The notes: generated by a model from the sequence alone, not told the origin. A stretch of 64,000 nt of DNA from Methylicorpusculum oleiharenae (GCF_009828925.2 NZ_WUTY02000003.1:1-64000), one strand, 5' to 3'; shown: positions 52,524-61,939, numbered from the stretch's first letter. Numbers and translations: made by a program.

Positions 52524-53618
52524 TCAGTTATTGGTTTTGGAAATCCTCAACGCCTCTTCATACTCAGCCTTAATATCAAACCCGGCATCCTGTCCCGGCG
52601 CGATGCGTTCCAGCGCAGCATACATGATGCAAACGATATTAAGACCGGTGTAATTCCCCGGTATGGATCTGAGCGGGTAGGTTTTTTTGGGATTATTCAC
52701 ATCCAATCCACTTTGCCCGAGCGTTGCGGTTTCGAGCGCTACGCCGGAAATCTCCTGGTCTGACATGCCTTTGAATGTCTCCAGCGCTTTTAGACAGTAG
52801 TTGACGGCAGCTTGATTAAGGCCCTTGGTTTGGCGGAATTGGTCATAGGCAATGCCCCGCAAAATGTCTTCAGCACGCTCGGCCGCTTTCGAACCGGGTG
52901 CCGCTTCAATGACTTGAGTCAGCAACGCCGCTACCCGTTTTTTAATCGCTTCGTCGCTATGAATGGCCAACAAGTTTTCCGCCAGTGCCAATAATGCGAT
53001 AGGGTCATTAGGACCCGCTCTGACCGCATTTTCCAGCAAGGCAGCGGCTTCGGGTTCGTTGAGCTTTGACGCAATATAACCGGCGGTTCTCAGTGCATAC
53101 GGATCGTTCGGCGCCAGTTTGACCGCCGTTTGTGCTGCTTGATTGGCTTCAATGATCTGACCATTACGCAGATAGGCAACGGCAAGCGCAACCCAGCCAT
53201 GGACATAGTCCGGTTTGATGCGGGTCAGGTTGGCCAACAACTCGATAGCGTTGGCAAAGTTGCCCTCATCGCTGTAAACCATGCCCAGGTTGTAAAGCAC
53301 GATCGGGTTGGCGGGGTATTGTGCGTACAGCGCTTCAAAAATGGCGTGGCCTTTTGGGTAAAGGCCGCGCTGCAGGGCGTCCAGACCCGCCTCTGATTGT
53401 GCTTTTGCCTCGAGATCTTCGGTAACGATCAACGTATCGTGATCAATGCTGACCTTGGGAAATAGACCATCGACACTGGACTCTTCGGCGATGTGTTTTA
53501 TCAGGTAGTCTTTAAACCCTTCCGCATGCCGATCTTGGTAGGCTTCCGGCAAGGCCGACACATCATATTCGGAAATTTTGATGAACACGGTGCCAGGGGC
53601 AGGGGCAGGGGTTTTCAT
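52524..53618 (-). CDS. TPR-repeat protein
   Basis: About 364 residues from ATG 53618, which overlaps the upstream stop by 4 bases (ATG 53636 is the alternative). Residues about 70-260 contain tandem tetratricopeptide repeats: LDALQRGLYPKGHAIFEALY, NPIVLYNLGMVYSDEGNFAN, DYVHGWVALAVAYLRNGQII, DPYALRTAGYIASKLNEPEA. N- and C-terminal flanks are unassigned. No signal peptide. It probably works with the protein encoded just upstream. Confidence 0.8.
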   Translation of the reverse strand: MKTPAPAPGTVFIKISEYDVSALPEAYQDRHAEGFKDYLIKHIAEESSVDGLFPKVSIDHDTLIVTEDLEAKAQSEAGLDALQRGLYPKGHAIFEALYAQYPANPIVLYNLGMVYSDEGNFANAIELLANLTRIKPDYVHGWVALAVAYLRNGQIIEANQAAQTAVKLAPNDPYALRTAGYIASKLNEPEAAALLENAVRAGPNDPIALLALAENLLAIHSDEAIKKRVAALLTQVIEAAPGSKAAERAEDILRGIAYDQFRQTKGLNQAAVNYCLKALETFKGMSDQEISGVALETATLGQSGLDVNNPKKTYPLRSIPGNYTGLNIVCIMYAALERIAPGQDAGFDIKAEYEEALRISKTNN

Positions 53619-54364
53619 AGTGAGGGGGTTATCCATTCAAAACGGTCTGTTAAAGCCAGGCGCTTAAGCCACGCGTCGACGAGTTCGCTATCGGTGGCAT
53701 CGGCCTTGCTGCCGGTCACGTCACCCACCAATCCGGTACAGACGGCTTCAAAGCCACAGTGCTTATAGGGTTCAAAAAAATCGGTGCGATTAAACAGGTA
53801 GTCAGAAGCCAGAGCCGTAGCTCCATTGATGGCTTGATGACTGTGTAACAGCCAATCAGGGAATTTTTCAGGTTCGATGCTTAAAGACTGTTCGCCCGCG
53901 TCTTTTTCCACTAAAAAATGCGTTAACTGACTATCTCTTAACTCCGGATAGTCTTTGTGAATGTGTGCCGATAGCTTTATCAGCGGCGCCGCACTGCGAA
54001 GTTGACTGCCCAATCCCATTAACATTTTGTCGGCGAACATTTTGGCAGTGTCGGCATCGTAACCCAGAGCCACAAACTCAGCTACCGTTTTAGCCAGGCA
54101 GTTTGCCGGAGAGGACAGGTGCTTAGACTCCCGTTGTTCATAATACCGGATAGCCAGCGCGCATTGCACGCCAACGAGATACGGGATGTCGGGTCTTTTG
54201 GGATTGACTGAAATCCTTAACTGACTGGACCACTGCGCTTCGCTTAAATGCAGCACCGCCCCGACAGTCAGGGTGTCGTCCCATGTCACCCGGACAGGTA
54301 AACGGCTTATTTTTTCCGCCGCTTCAATGAGACCGGCCGCTTGTTCGTAAGTTGTATCGGGCAT
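53615..54364 (-). CDS. Unknown protein coupled to the TPR gene
   Basis: 249 residues, MPDTTYEQAAGLIEAAEKIS. Predicted alpha/beta with helical middle (LSSPANCLAKTVAEFVALGY, FADKMLMGLGSQLRSAAPLI). No membrane segments and no motif I recognise. Overlaps the TPR gene start, so the two form a unit. The pair is bracketed by partial copies of a recombinase 3' end. Confidence 0.6.
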   Translation of the reverse strand: MPDTTYEQAAGLIEAAEKISRLPVRVTWDDTLTVGAVLHLSEAQWSSQLRISVNPKRPDIPYLVGVQCALAIRYYEQRESKHLSSPANCLAKTVAEFVALGYDADTAKMFADKMLMGLGSQLRSAAPLIKLSAHIHKDYPELRDSQLTHFLVEKDAGEQSLSIEPEKFPDWLLHSHQAINGATALASDYLFNRTDFFEPYKHCGFEAVCTGLVGDVTGSKADATDSELVDAWLKRLALTDRFEWITPSL

Positions 54365-54517
54365 GCGCCTGTGAGTTTGTTTGAAATTAATGGTGTAGTT
54401 TATCTTTTTATGGCCTTGATAGCCTTATTTCCGATGGTGTATCAGGAAGAGGCTGGGCTGGGCATGACTCAACGATTCGCAGATTATTAAGCAACACCAA
54501 GAGTTCTCTCCCATTCA

Positions 54518-54656
54518 TATATCCGCCACCAACTTACTCAACCGCTCCTGCCCAGCATGCGTGTAAATCTGCGTCGTCACAATGCTTTCATGGCCAATCG
54601 GGGCTTGAATATCCAGCAGCTGCACGTCCTTTTCCAGCAAGCGCATGGTGTAAGTT
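54518..54656 (-). repeat. Duplicated recombinase 3' end, copy B
   Basis: About 140 bp encoding the last 45 codons of the same recombinase C-terminus on the minus strand (LLEKDVQLLDIQAP... then TQIYTHAGQERLSKLVADI), with a TGA stop. It separates the TPR module from the toxin-antitoxin module. Confidence 0.8.
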
Positions 54657-54700
54657 ATATATCTTTTTTCGCGTTTGGTAACTGTCTTGGAGTCATGTAA

Positions 54701-55087
54701 CTATTCAAAGTCAATTTGAAGATACAAATTCAAGTCGGGGATGAATTTGAAGTCCTTGGTATTCAGCGTGTACAGCGTCGCATCATGGCTAATCGCGGTC
54801 GCTGCAATCAGCATGTCCGGGATCGAGGCTTTATGGCTGAGCGAATAGCTCCGCATCAAGTCAATAAACAAGGTAGAAATGGCCGGATTCAGGCCATAAC
54901 AATGGCACTGTATAAGATGGCGTTCAATTTTGGCTAGCTCTTGTCTATCTCTAGCGCCGTAAAACAGTTCAGCTTTGGTGATAACGCTGACCGCGATATT
55001 GGCCGGTCCTATCGTTCTGAGTGTTTGAATGATAGCCGGATTGCCTTTGTAAAATTCAATCAGAATATTGGTGTCACAGAGAATCAT
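54701..55087 (-). CDS. vapC: PIN-domain toxin, VapC family
   Basis: 128 residues from ATG 55087, whose A is the last base of the antitoxin stop (TGATG). PIN motifs: MILCDTNILIEFYKGN (first Asp), VSVITKAELFYGA (Glu), IPDMLIAATAISH (Asp) and TLNTKDFKFI. All acidic metal ligands are present. A ribonuclease toxin neutralised by the coupled upstream ribbon-helix-helix protein. Confidence 0.9.
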   Translation of the reverse strand: MILCDTNILIEFYKGNPAIIQTLRTIGPANIAVSVITKAELFYGARDRQELAKIERHLIQCHCYGLNPAISTLFIDLMRSYSLSHKASIPDMLIAATAISHDATLYTLNTKDFKFIPDLNLYLQIDFE

Positions 55088-55422
55088 CAGCGCCGATCCG
55101 GCCAGGATTTTGCGCGAATACTGGCTTGGTCGATATCTTGATGTTCCCAAATGCCTGCATAGTTAAAGAAATCGTCCTCGGATGCAGGTTGCGCAATGGC
55201 TTCCATTTCTTTCATCACTTCGTCATGCTCAATGACTTCGCCACGATCAGCGGCGGTTATGCCTTTTGTGATTTTTTCAATGTGCTTGGCATGGGTTTTC
55301 AGGTATTCGCGCAAGGCTTGGTTGACCAAGTAATTGCGGGAACGATCTAACGCTCCGGCCATGCTATCGAGTTGATGCACGATCTCTGTTTCAGCTCTAA
55401 TAGTAAATGCTTCAGTTGCCAT
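55087..55422 (-). CDS. vapB: Ribbon-helix-helix antitoxin
   Basis: 111 residues. N-terminal RHH/CopG DNA-binding fold: TEAFTIRAETEIVHQLDSMA then RSRNYLVNQALREYL. The C-terminal part (about 55-111) is acidic, aromatic (DDFFNYAGIWEHQ) and probably wraps the toxin. It would repress its own promoter together with the toxin. Confidence 0.88.
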   Translation of the reverse strand: MATEAFTIRAETEIVHQLDSMAGALDRSRNYLVNQALREYLKTHAKHIEKITKGITAADRGEVIEHDEVMKEMEAIAQPASEDDFFNYAGIWEHQDIDQASIRAKSWPDRR

Positions 55423-55504
55423 TATCGCTACTCCGGTTTATTGTGGTTCATTTGTAGTCATAGCTTATACTTTAATATATAGGCCATCCACTTTTCTTTG
55501 ATCA

Positions 55505-55801
55505 CTAAAACCACAAAATAGAGTGGTACCATTTCCTCTCCTTAATGGCCCTTAACTTATTTCCGGCTGTTTTTGCCTCTTCCTCGCTATCAAACCAACT
55601 TTCCAAACAGTGCCAGGTGATCCAGCCTACCCCACTCCCTAACCAACGATCAATCCCCGAAAACGCCGGCCGTGACGAACATTTGATAAAACCTGTCCAG
55701 GTTTTATCGGGATCGTGGCGTTCGAGGTAGATGCAATCCCTGTTTTCTGTTTTGAAGTTAAATATCCGCCACCAACTTGCTAAGCCTCTCCTGCCCAGCA
55801 T
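55505..55801 (-). CDS. Small aromatic-rich ORF, start uncertain
   Basis: The C-terminal 80 codons look coding: IYLERHDPDKTWTGFIKCSS, GVGWITWHCLESWFDSEEEA, RAIKERKWYHSILWF. The first part overlaps the recombinase 3' end in another frame (55758 on), so the natural start is unclear; ATG 55801 is the nearest. No family recognised. Confidence 0.4.
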   Translation of the reverse strand: MLGRRGLASWWRIFNFKTENRDCIYLERHDPDKTWTGFIKCSSRPAFSGIDRWLGSGVGWITWHCLESWFDSEEEAKTAGNKLRAIKERKWYHSILWF

Positions 55802-56234
55802 GCGTATAAATCTGCGTAGTGGCAATGCTCTCATGACCTAATAGAGCCTGAATATCCACCAGCTGCACGTCTTTTTCCAATAACCGGGTAGCGTAAGTAT
55901 GCCTAAGCTTGTGCGGCGTAATCTTCTTCTCGATGCCGGCTTTGTCGATCAGCTTCTTTAAATAAGCTCTGGCGGCGTGGGGTTGCGGTGCTTTTCCGCC
56001 GGCTTTTTTCGCGAAGACATAATCTTCCTGGAATTTTCCGGCCACCGATAGAGCCAACACCCGGCCAAACGACTCCGGTAGTGGTACCTGTCGCTCTTTG
56101 TTGCCCTTCCCTATCACGCGAACGTGTTTGGCTACGCCATCCACCACGCGGATATGCTGGATTTTCAGACCCAAGGCTTCACTGATGCGGAGGCCTGATT
56201 TTTGAATCAGTTCAAACAGGCTATTATTGCCCAA
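55758..56234 (-). pseudogene. Tyrosine recombinase catalytic domain, cut by the RIT element
   Basis: About 150 codons: SGLRISEALGLKIQHI (Arg), VIGKGNKERQVPLPE (Lys), ITPHKLRHTYATRLLE (His-x-x-Arg-His), LLGHESIATTQIYTHAG (His, Tyr). The N-terminal core-binding domain is missing: homology stops at the palindrome forming the left boundary of the RIT. The catalytic set is complete, but it cannot bind DNA normally. Partial copies of its 3' end at 54518 and 52437 show repeated recombination here. Confidence 0.85.
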
Positions 56235-56353
56235 CCCCTCGAATATGCTGAGCTCAGCATATTTCGGGATATGCGGAGTTCAGGAATATGGAAAGTGGCG
56301 AACGGAGGAGCCGAACAACATGGGTCGTTCGGCTCCGAACTACTCAGCATATT

Positions 56354-57343
56354 CTAGCCGCCTCGTAGAGAGGCAATCAACTGGTCCGGCGCACGGAACT
56401 GACCACGTTTAAGCGTAAGCGGGACCATCGCACTCATCGCCTCAAGTTTTTCGGTCGGATCAGCGCGTAGATAGACTTCGGTCGTCTGGATATCCCCATG
56501 TCCAAGCCACAACGATACCTTTCGGATATCGCCTGTTGCTTGCAATACCACCATCGCGGCGGTGTGACGTAGGACATGAGGAGATATCCGTTTTTTCTCA
56601 ATAGATGGGCAACGTTTAGCAGCCACTTCCACATGTTTCTTCAGCACATACTCGAAGCCCGATCTGGTCATGGGTTCTCCGTGTGCATTTAGGAAGAGTT
56701 CTGTCGCAGCTGGTTGTCCTCGCACGGCAAGCCATGCACGCAGATCGGAAGCTGCCTGCTTCCAGAGTGGCAATAGACGTTCTCGACGCCCTTTACCGAA
56801 AATGCGTACATTGGGTGATGGTTGCCACTCCAGCGCCTGTAATGGGAGATGAACCAGTTCGGATACTCTCAGTCCTGCCGAAAAACAGAGGTGGATCATA
56901 GCTCGATCACGGATACCGTCGCGGCGTTTCAGATCCGGTACATTGAGCAGTGCCTGCATTTCGTCTAATGACAAATAATTGATTAGCCGTGTATCTGTTC
57001 GCTTTGCGGGAATGGCTAAGATACGTCGGCTCTGCTCTAAGAGAGCGGGTTCTCTATATTCCATAAAGCGCATAAATGACTTGATCGCAACGAGCCTAGC
57101 ATTGCGTGTGCGCGGGCTGTTGTCGCGCTCCGTTTCCAGATATTGCAAGAAATCCATCACCAAAGCGGCATCGAGTTGCTCAAGGAAGAGCGCGGAGGGT
57201 GTCACATGCAACCGAGCGGCGGCAAATTGAAACAACAGTTGAAAAGCGTAGGCATAGCTGTCGCAGGTATGCTCGCTCGCGGCTCGTTGTAGCGGCAATC
57301 GTTCTTGTAGAAATGCGGTGATATGAGGGGCGATCGGAGTCAT
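56354..57343 (-). CDS. RIT recombinase 3
   Basis: 329 residues from ATG 57343, overlapping the preceding stop (ATGA). Core-binding domain about 1-115 (SEHTCDSYAYAFQLLFQ). Catalytic residues: Arg in SAGLRVSEL, Lys in IFGKGRRERL, HVLRHTAAM, LGHGDIQTT, Tyr in TEVYLRAD. Complete. The ORF is open 300 bases further upstream but that overlaps recombinase 2 and is not coding. Confidence 0.92.
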   Translation of the reverse strand: MTPIAPHITAFLQERLPLQRAASEHTCDSYAYAFQLLFQFAAARLHVTPSALFLEQLDAALVMDFLQYLETERDNSPRTRNARLVAIKSFMRFMEYREPALLEQSRRILAIPAKRTDTRLINYLSLDEMQALLNVPDLKRRDGIRDRAMIHLCFSAGLRVSELVHLPLQALEWQPSPNVRIFGKGRRERLLPLWKQAASDLRAWLAVRGQPAATELFLNAHGEPMTRSGFEYVLKKHVEVAAKRCPSIEKKRISPHVLRHTAAMVVLQATGDIRKVSLWLGHGDIQTTEVYLRADPTEKLEAMSAMVPLTLKRGQFRAPDQLIASLRGG

Positions 57344-58251
57344 GGTGTATTTTCCTCGACGAAATGTTCGCAGGCGCGAACGATGTGATCCATTAAGAGC
57401 GGTGAACTTTCTAAATACCAAAACGTACTGTTTGGGCTGGCATGACCCAAGTACGTCATCAACGCCAGCGTGTGGCGACCGACCTGATCGCGACGATCCG
57501 GGCCGTCTACGAGTGCATTCGACGCGAAGGAATGACGAAAATCGATTAGCCTTGGTCGTGGCAGCCCAGATTGGCGAGGGAGACCGGCCATCTTCAGGAG
57601 CTCTTTGAATGTGGCATATACCGTCTGGCGGCACATCCCACGACGCCACTTCGAGATAAACAAATGATCATCAGTAGTGGCGAGTTTAGCGCGTTCGACA
57701 AGATACTCTTCCAGTGCTAAATGCGTCGTGGGATGGAGCGGCACTATCCGGCTTTTGCCAAATTTCGTTTTCCGAATCAGCAGCCCATCCGCCATAATGT
57801 CCTTAAAACACAAGCCGAGCGCCTCGGAAATACGCAATCCCGTAGACGCAAGTAACCCAATCAAGGTGCGATACATCAGTGGACGAAACGAATCTGCTGG
57901 CTCCAGCCGTGCTGCCGCACCCATCAATGCCTGAATCTCTGCTTCGGTATAGAGATAGGGAATTGGTCGATGACGTTGAAAGCAAAATACACCTTGTGGT
58001 GGAATTTCATGGCGGTTGTCGGCGGCATAGCTAAAGCGGGCAAAGCGAATAACCGCTTTCAAGCGGATAGCGCGCTGTGATTCAGTTCGTGCCTGTCCTG
58101 CCCAAGCGATAGCCGTCTGTGACTTTACATGCGTGTCTCCCTGGGCAGTGGCAAATCGAGCGAAGTGAAACAGATAAAACGCATCGTCTGTGAGCTTAAA
58201 GCCCGCAGCGCGGCGTACGGCCAAATAAGTATCGATGGCATCTTTTAGCAT
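57340..58251 (-). CDS. RIT recombinase 2
   Basis: 303 residues from ATG 58251, preceded by GGAGG at ideal distance; it overlaps the end of recombinase 1. Catalytic residues: Arg in STGLRISEA, Lys in TKFGKSRIVPL, His/Arg in LIDFRHSFAS (HxxR reduced to D-F-R-H-S), LGHASPNST, Tyr in TFWYLESSP. The middle member of RIT trios commonly has this slightly altered motif. Confidence 0.92.
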   Translation of the reverse strand: MLKDAIDTYLAVRRAAGFKLTDDAFYLFHFARFATAQGDTHVKSQTAIAWAGQARTESQRAIRLKAVIRFARFSYAADNRHEIPPQGVFCFQRHRPIPYLYTEAEIQALMGAAARLEPADSFRPLMYRTLIGLLASTGLRISEALGLCFKDIMADGLLIRKTKFGKSRIVPLHPTTHLALEEYLVERAKLATTDDHLFISKWRRGMCRQTVYATFKELLKMAGLPRQSGLPRPRLIDFRHSFASNALVDGPDRRDQVGRHTLALMTYLGHASPNSTFWYLESSPLLMDHIVRACEHFVEENTP

Positions 58252-59486
58252 GATGCTCCTCCCGGCCACGAACGCGTGACCTGCTGCAACAAGGCTATGT
58301 CCACTTTCGCGTAATGAGCCGTAGTCTCAAGACAACTGTGCCGCAATACCTCGCCGATCACCTGGAGCGACGCTCCCTGACGCAGCATCCCTGTAGCAGC
58401 TGAATGACGCAGGACATGGGCGCCAAACGATGGTGCATTGATTCCAGCACGCCGTATCGCTTGAGCGGCAACTTGCTTGACAACATGCCGGGTTATTGGC
58501 ATCCAGGGAGCGATTGCAGTGATGAAGACACGGTCAGTTTTAACCGATGGGCGTGCACTCTCAAGATATTCCAACAAGGCATCACCAACCTCCTGTGGCA
58601 AAGGTAGCTTCGCCTCTCGTCGGCTCTTGCCAATAACGGAAAATGTTCCCGCAGACCAATCGATATCAGGAAGCGCTAGTTCAGCGACTTCACTGGCTCG
58701 CAATCCCAATCGAGCCAGTAGTAAAAGGATTGCTTTGTCGCGGATGCCGATTGGCGTGGTACGATTAATATGGGCAAGGACACGATCAACCTCTTCTGGA
58801 AGTAAATAACGAGGCAACCGCGCAAGTGGCCATTCGGCAAGAGCCGGAATCGCTGCCTCAAGGCCTGGCTGGCAATGCCCCATTGTGATCAAAAACCGAA
58901 TAAACATACGAACTGCCGTCACTCGCTTCTTAGCGAGTGCATGACTGCGCCCGAGAGCGTAGTTCAGGATAAAGGTATGCAACGCGTCTGCGGTGAACTG
59001 TTCAGGATGTTCGCCGAGCGTTGATAGCAGTTCAACGATATGCTGGCGGTAATTGCGTAGCGTTGAAGACTGCACTCCGTGGTGTGTTTGCATCCAGTGT
59101 TCAAATTGACGGAAGAGCTCCGGTTGTGTCGTCTTCGGTGATATCTCGGTGACGACGATTTTGTTCTGACTCTGGAGAAACTCGACAAAGTGATGTGCAC
59201 CCAACCAGTATACCGAGTGCTGACCTTTTGAATAGCGCAATCGACCGCGTGTAGCGAGGTAATCGTGAAAATGATTAAGTGCGTTAACTGGAAATGAAGT
59301 CAGGTTGCCATAGGTGGCATCAACCCAGGCCGCAAACTCGCTGACGCCCGGAAGATATTGGCATATGACTTCATCGTGGAACCCGCACTGAGCTAACCAG
59401 TCAGTGAACTCATCCAAATATGGTCCAGCAGAGCTGGTGTAGTAAGTGGTAAGAGTAGTCTGGCGTTTAAGATATGTTGTAAGCAT
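58245..59486 (-). CDS. RIT recombinase 1
   Basis: 413 residues with AAGGAGG before the ATG. N-terminal core-binding domain about 115-215. Catalytic set: Arg in ARLGLRASEV, Lys in VIGKSRREAKL, HVLRHSAATG, LRHSCLETT, Tyr in TAHYAKVD; complete. First gene of the trio operon. Confidence 0.92.
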   Translation of the reverse strand: MLTTYLKRQTTLTTYYTSSAGPYLDEFTDWLAQCGFHDEVICQYLPGVSEFAAWVDATYGNLTSFPVNALNHFHDYLATRGRLRYSKGQHSVYWLGAHHFVEFLQSQNKIVVTEISPKTTQPELFRQFEHWMQTHHGVQSSTLRNYRQHIVELLSTLGEHPEQFTADALHTFILNYALGRSHALAKKRVTAVRMFIRFLITMGHCQPGLEAAIPALAEWPLARLPRYLLPEEVDRVLAHINRTTPIGIRDKAILLLLARLGLRASEVAELALPDIDWSAGTFSVIGKSRREAKLPLPQEVGDALLEYLESARPSVKTDRVFITAIAPWMPITRHVVKQVAAQAIRRAGINAPSFGAHVLRHSAATGMLRQGASLQVIGEVLRHSCLETTAHYAKVDIALLQQVTRSWPGGASC

Positions 59487-59984
59487 ACTGACCTCCTTAA
59501 ATCGGTGAGATGAAAGACGGCAATAATATGCGGATTAAATCAGTGGATCGAATGGCGCAAACGTGATGATTTTATGCGGTTACTGCCGTCCAGTGGCAAT
59601 TATACTCGGCATATTCCTGAACTCCACATATCCCGAAAATGTAAATTCAGCCTAAAGGCGGCTCCTTTTCCAAACATGCGCGGGCAAAGCCATCCCTGGC
59701 CACACGGCTCAGGCATCTCTGCCATTGCCGCCCCGTCTTTCTTCGCACAGCCCAGTTTGATTCCCTATACCATGCTTGCTATCCCATTGTCGTGTACCGT
59801 TGGCACCAGTATTTGAAGTTGAAGCCCTCTCTCCAAAGCCCGATCCCTTCTTTTCCAGGGTTTCTTTGCGGACATGCGGACTTGGTTTCTTGGTTTTCCA
59901 ATCAACTTACGCAAGGGGTTTTGGCGGCTCGATGTCGTCGACTCTTGCCTTAGGCAAATTGGGGGGGTGGGGCATGAAGTGATA

Positions 59985-60011
59985 AAAAGTGTCGCAACTT
60001 GCGACACTTTT
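59985..60011. other. parS-like palindrome downstream of parB
   Basis: AAAAGTGTCGCAA-C-TTGCGACACTTTT, perfect 27 bp, directly after the parB stop. A near-identical site lies upstream of parA. Repeated 13-bp-arm palindromes flanking a parAB operon are expected of centromere sites. It could also act as parB terminator. The gap 59640-59984 holds no supported gene. Confidence 0.7.
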
Positions 60012-60032
60012 CAAATAGCTTGGGAAAAATGC

Positions 60033-60932
60033 CTAGTCTTCGCTTTGAATCAGCTTTTCGACGAAATCTTTCAGCTTTTGCTCTTGTTCGGCGTTCAAGA
60101 CGCTTGCATTTAGCTTTACGGTGATGTGCTTTTCGGTTCTGGCGATATTGCCGACCTTCTTACCGTTCCGGATCAAATTATGAGCATCCTGAATATGACT
60201 GTCTTTTTGCTCATAACCCTTGAGTTTGCGTGCTATATACGTGGTGATCTTGGTTTGGTCGAGATCACTGCTCAACAGCAAATCCCATGCCTCAGCCAAA
60301 TAATCGTTGACGGCTGGATTGTCCTTGTTCTCGTTCAATAGCCGCTTTATGTCGCTGGCCGCCGATCTTGACAGCAAGCGCGGGTTTTCATTGAGATTGG
60401 TAACGATGAATTCGGGAAGGTCGTCATAGGCGTAATAGCGATACATATCCTGGCGGTTAAGTCCTAACGACTCAGCAAGCTTTTTCTTGGTCGGAAAGGC
60501 ATTTTCGACCTGCTTTAAAGCAATACCGATTTCGTAATCGCTCAAATCCTCCCGGTCGATATTTTCTGCCAGTGCGAATACCGCCATGTCGCTATCCGAT
60601 ATACCCATGACCACAGCATCGATATGACGTCGCTCGATTTGCTTATGCGCCCGCCAACGTCGTTCGCCAGCGGCGATTTGATAGGTGTCGCCGAATTTCC
60701 TGAGCAGAATCGGCTCCAACAAGCCGACTTCGGCGATCGACTGGGCCAGTTTGTCCAGTTCGTCTTGCGGAAAAATGCGTCGCGGTTGATACGGATTCGG
60801 CTCTATCTTGTCGACTAGAACGGAAACTAGCTCCCTGCCTTGGTCAAAATTTACAGACTGTTCCGCTGACGCATGACGCTGAGTATTCTCCTGCAGCTTT
60901 TTCTCCAGCATCTTTTTAATGTCTTTAGCCAC
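60033..60932 (-). CDS. parB: Plasmid partition protein ParB
   Basis: 299 residues. N-terminal ParB/Srx fold with VDKIEPNPYQPRRIF and AGERRWRAHKQIE (the CTP-binding GERRxRA motif), then a helix-turn-helix region (KKLAESLGLNRQDMYRYYA). C-terminal helices (about 230-299) for dimerisation. Binds parS and spreads; works with ParA encoded 11 bases upstream in the same operon. Confidence 0.93.
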   Translation of the reverse strand: MAKDIKKMLEKKLQENTQRHASAEQSVNFDQGRELVSVLVDKIEPNPYQPRRIFPQDELDKLAQSIAEVGLLEPILLRKFGDTYQIAAGERRWRAHKQIERRHIDAVVMGISDSDMAVFALAENIDREDLSDYEIGIALKQVENAFPTKKKLAESLGLNRQDMYRYYAYDDLPEFIVTNLNENPRLLSRSAASDIKRLLNENKDNPAVNDYLAEAWDLLLSSDLDQTKITTYIARKLKGYEQKDSHIQDAHNLIRNGKKVGNIARTEKHITVKLNASVLNAEQEQKLKDFVEKLIQSED

Positions 60933-60943
60933 TGAGCCGGTCC

Positions 60944-61744
60944 TTATACAAGATTGAGTTGTTTGGCGATCACATCGGCCAGGCGTTTGAATTCGCGCGA
61001 GACTTTACAGGTGCGGTCTATGTCATGAACGCTCGTTTGCGCCATCGCGGACTGGTTAACCTTGGTGCTGGTCGAAATACGAACATCGATGAGCTTGCCG
61101 ATGAGTTCCTTGGCCGAGGCCTCGATCAACTTGCAAACCGTTTGCCTCGCATCGTGGCGGATCAATAAAGCGCCGATCAATTCGAGTCCTGGGTTGATAC
61201 GTTTAATTTTTTCGACTAACTTCATTAGATCGGTAACGCCGTACATGCCGTACTGTGAGCCAGACTCGATCGGAATAATCAGATGCGTAGCGGCGGCCAA
61301 TGCGTTGCTGGTCAGTAGCTTGAGGCTAGGCGGGCAGTCGATCAAGATGACGTCGTAAATCCCGTGAAGATTTTTTATCTTTTCCCGCAGCTCTTCGGAG
61401 GGACGCGGTACTTCATCCTTGAGCTCGTCTTCGGCCTTGCCGAGATTGAGCGATCCGTAAATCAGCGAGACGCCTTCGATGTACGTATCGTCATAGATCG
61501 ATTGCGGCAATTTCTCGACATCGGACAACAGCAGTTCCGCGCAGGTGACCGGCACTTCGCTCGGGTGCTTCTTGCCGATATGCAAGCTGGCGTTGGCCTG
61601 TGGGTCGAGGTCAATCACCAGAACGGACAGATCCATTTTGGCCAGTTCGGCGGCCAGATTGACGACCGTTGTAGTTTTACCGCACCCGCCTTTGTGGTTG
61701 GCGACAGCGATGACGACTGTTTTTTTATTCTCGATCGGTTTCAT
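60944..61744 (-). CDS. parA: Plasmid partition ATPase ParA
   Basis: 266 residues. Deviant Walker A: NHKGGCGKTT (about 16-25), then VIDLDPQANASLH (A'), VILIDCPPSLK (Walker B) and an extended C-terminal helix set. Small ParA without an N-terminal HTH (type Ib-like length but with a separate true ParB). No clear ribosome site; the parS-like palindrome lies about 200 bases upstream. Confidence 0.93.
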   Translation of the reverse strand: MKPIENKKTVVIAVANHKGGCGKTTTVVNLAAELAKMDLSVLVIDLDPQANASLHIGKKHPSEVPVTCAELLLSDVEKLPQSIYDDTYIEGVSLIYGSLNLGKAEDELKDEVPRPSEELREKIKNLHGIYDVILIDCPPSLKLLTSNALAAATHLIIPIESGSQYGMYGVTDLMKLVEKIKRINPGLELIGALLIRHDARQTVCKLIEASAKELIGKLIDVRISTSTKVNQSAMAQTSVHDIDRTCKVSREFKRLADVIAKQLNLV

Positions 61745-61939
61745 TTTTGTGTTCGTTTTAATTTCATTTTGTGTGCAGTATAAAGATTATCGATCGCAAT
61801 GCAAATCTTGCATTGCGCCAATAAGTCGCTTATTTATCGAATAAATACCGGAATTATGGCCTTATCGAAGTCGTATTTATTTTTTCACTGCGTTCAATAT
61901 GTGTTCGATAGGCCGATTTTCTCATTCATTATCTACGGT

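Larger units (their letters stand above)
56262..59638. mobile_element. RIT element (recombinase in trio), 3377 bp
   Basis: 29-bp inverted terminal sequences, TTTCGGGATATGCGGAGTTC... at 56262-56290 and the complement at 59610-59638, two to three mismatches. It contains only three overlapping tyrosine recombinase genes, the defining content of RIT elements. Its left end lies in an extragenic palindrome (56228-56268) of the same type as 36645-36701. A deleted relative lies at 38255-38590. Confidence 0.88.

Noticed and set aside
59640-60030. Plus-strand ORFs after the RIT
   Set aside because: Short overlapping frames with low-complexity translation and the parS-like palindrome inside; no support.
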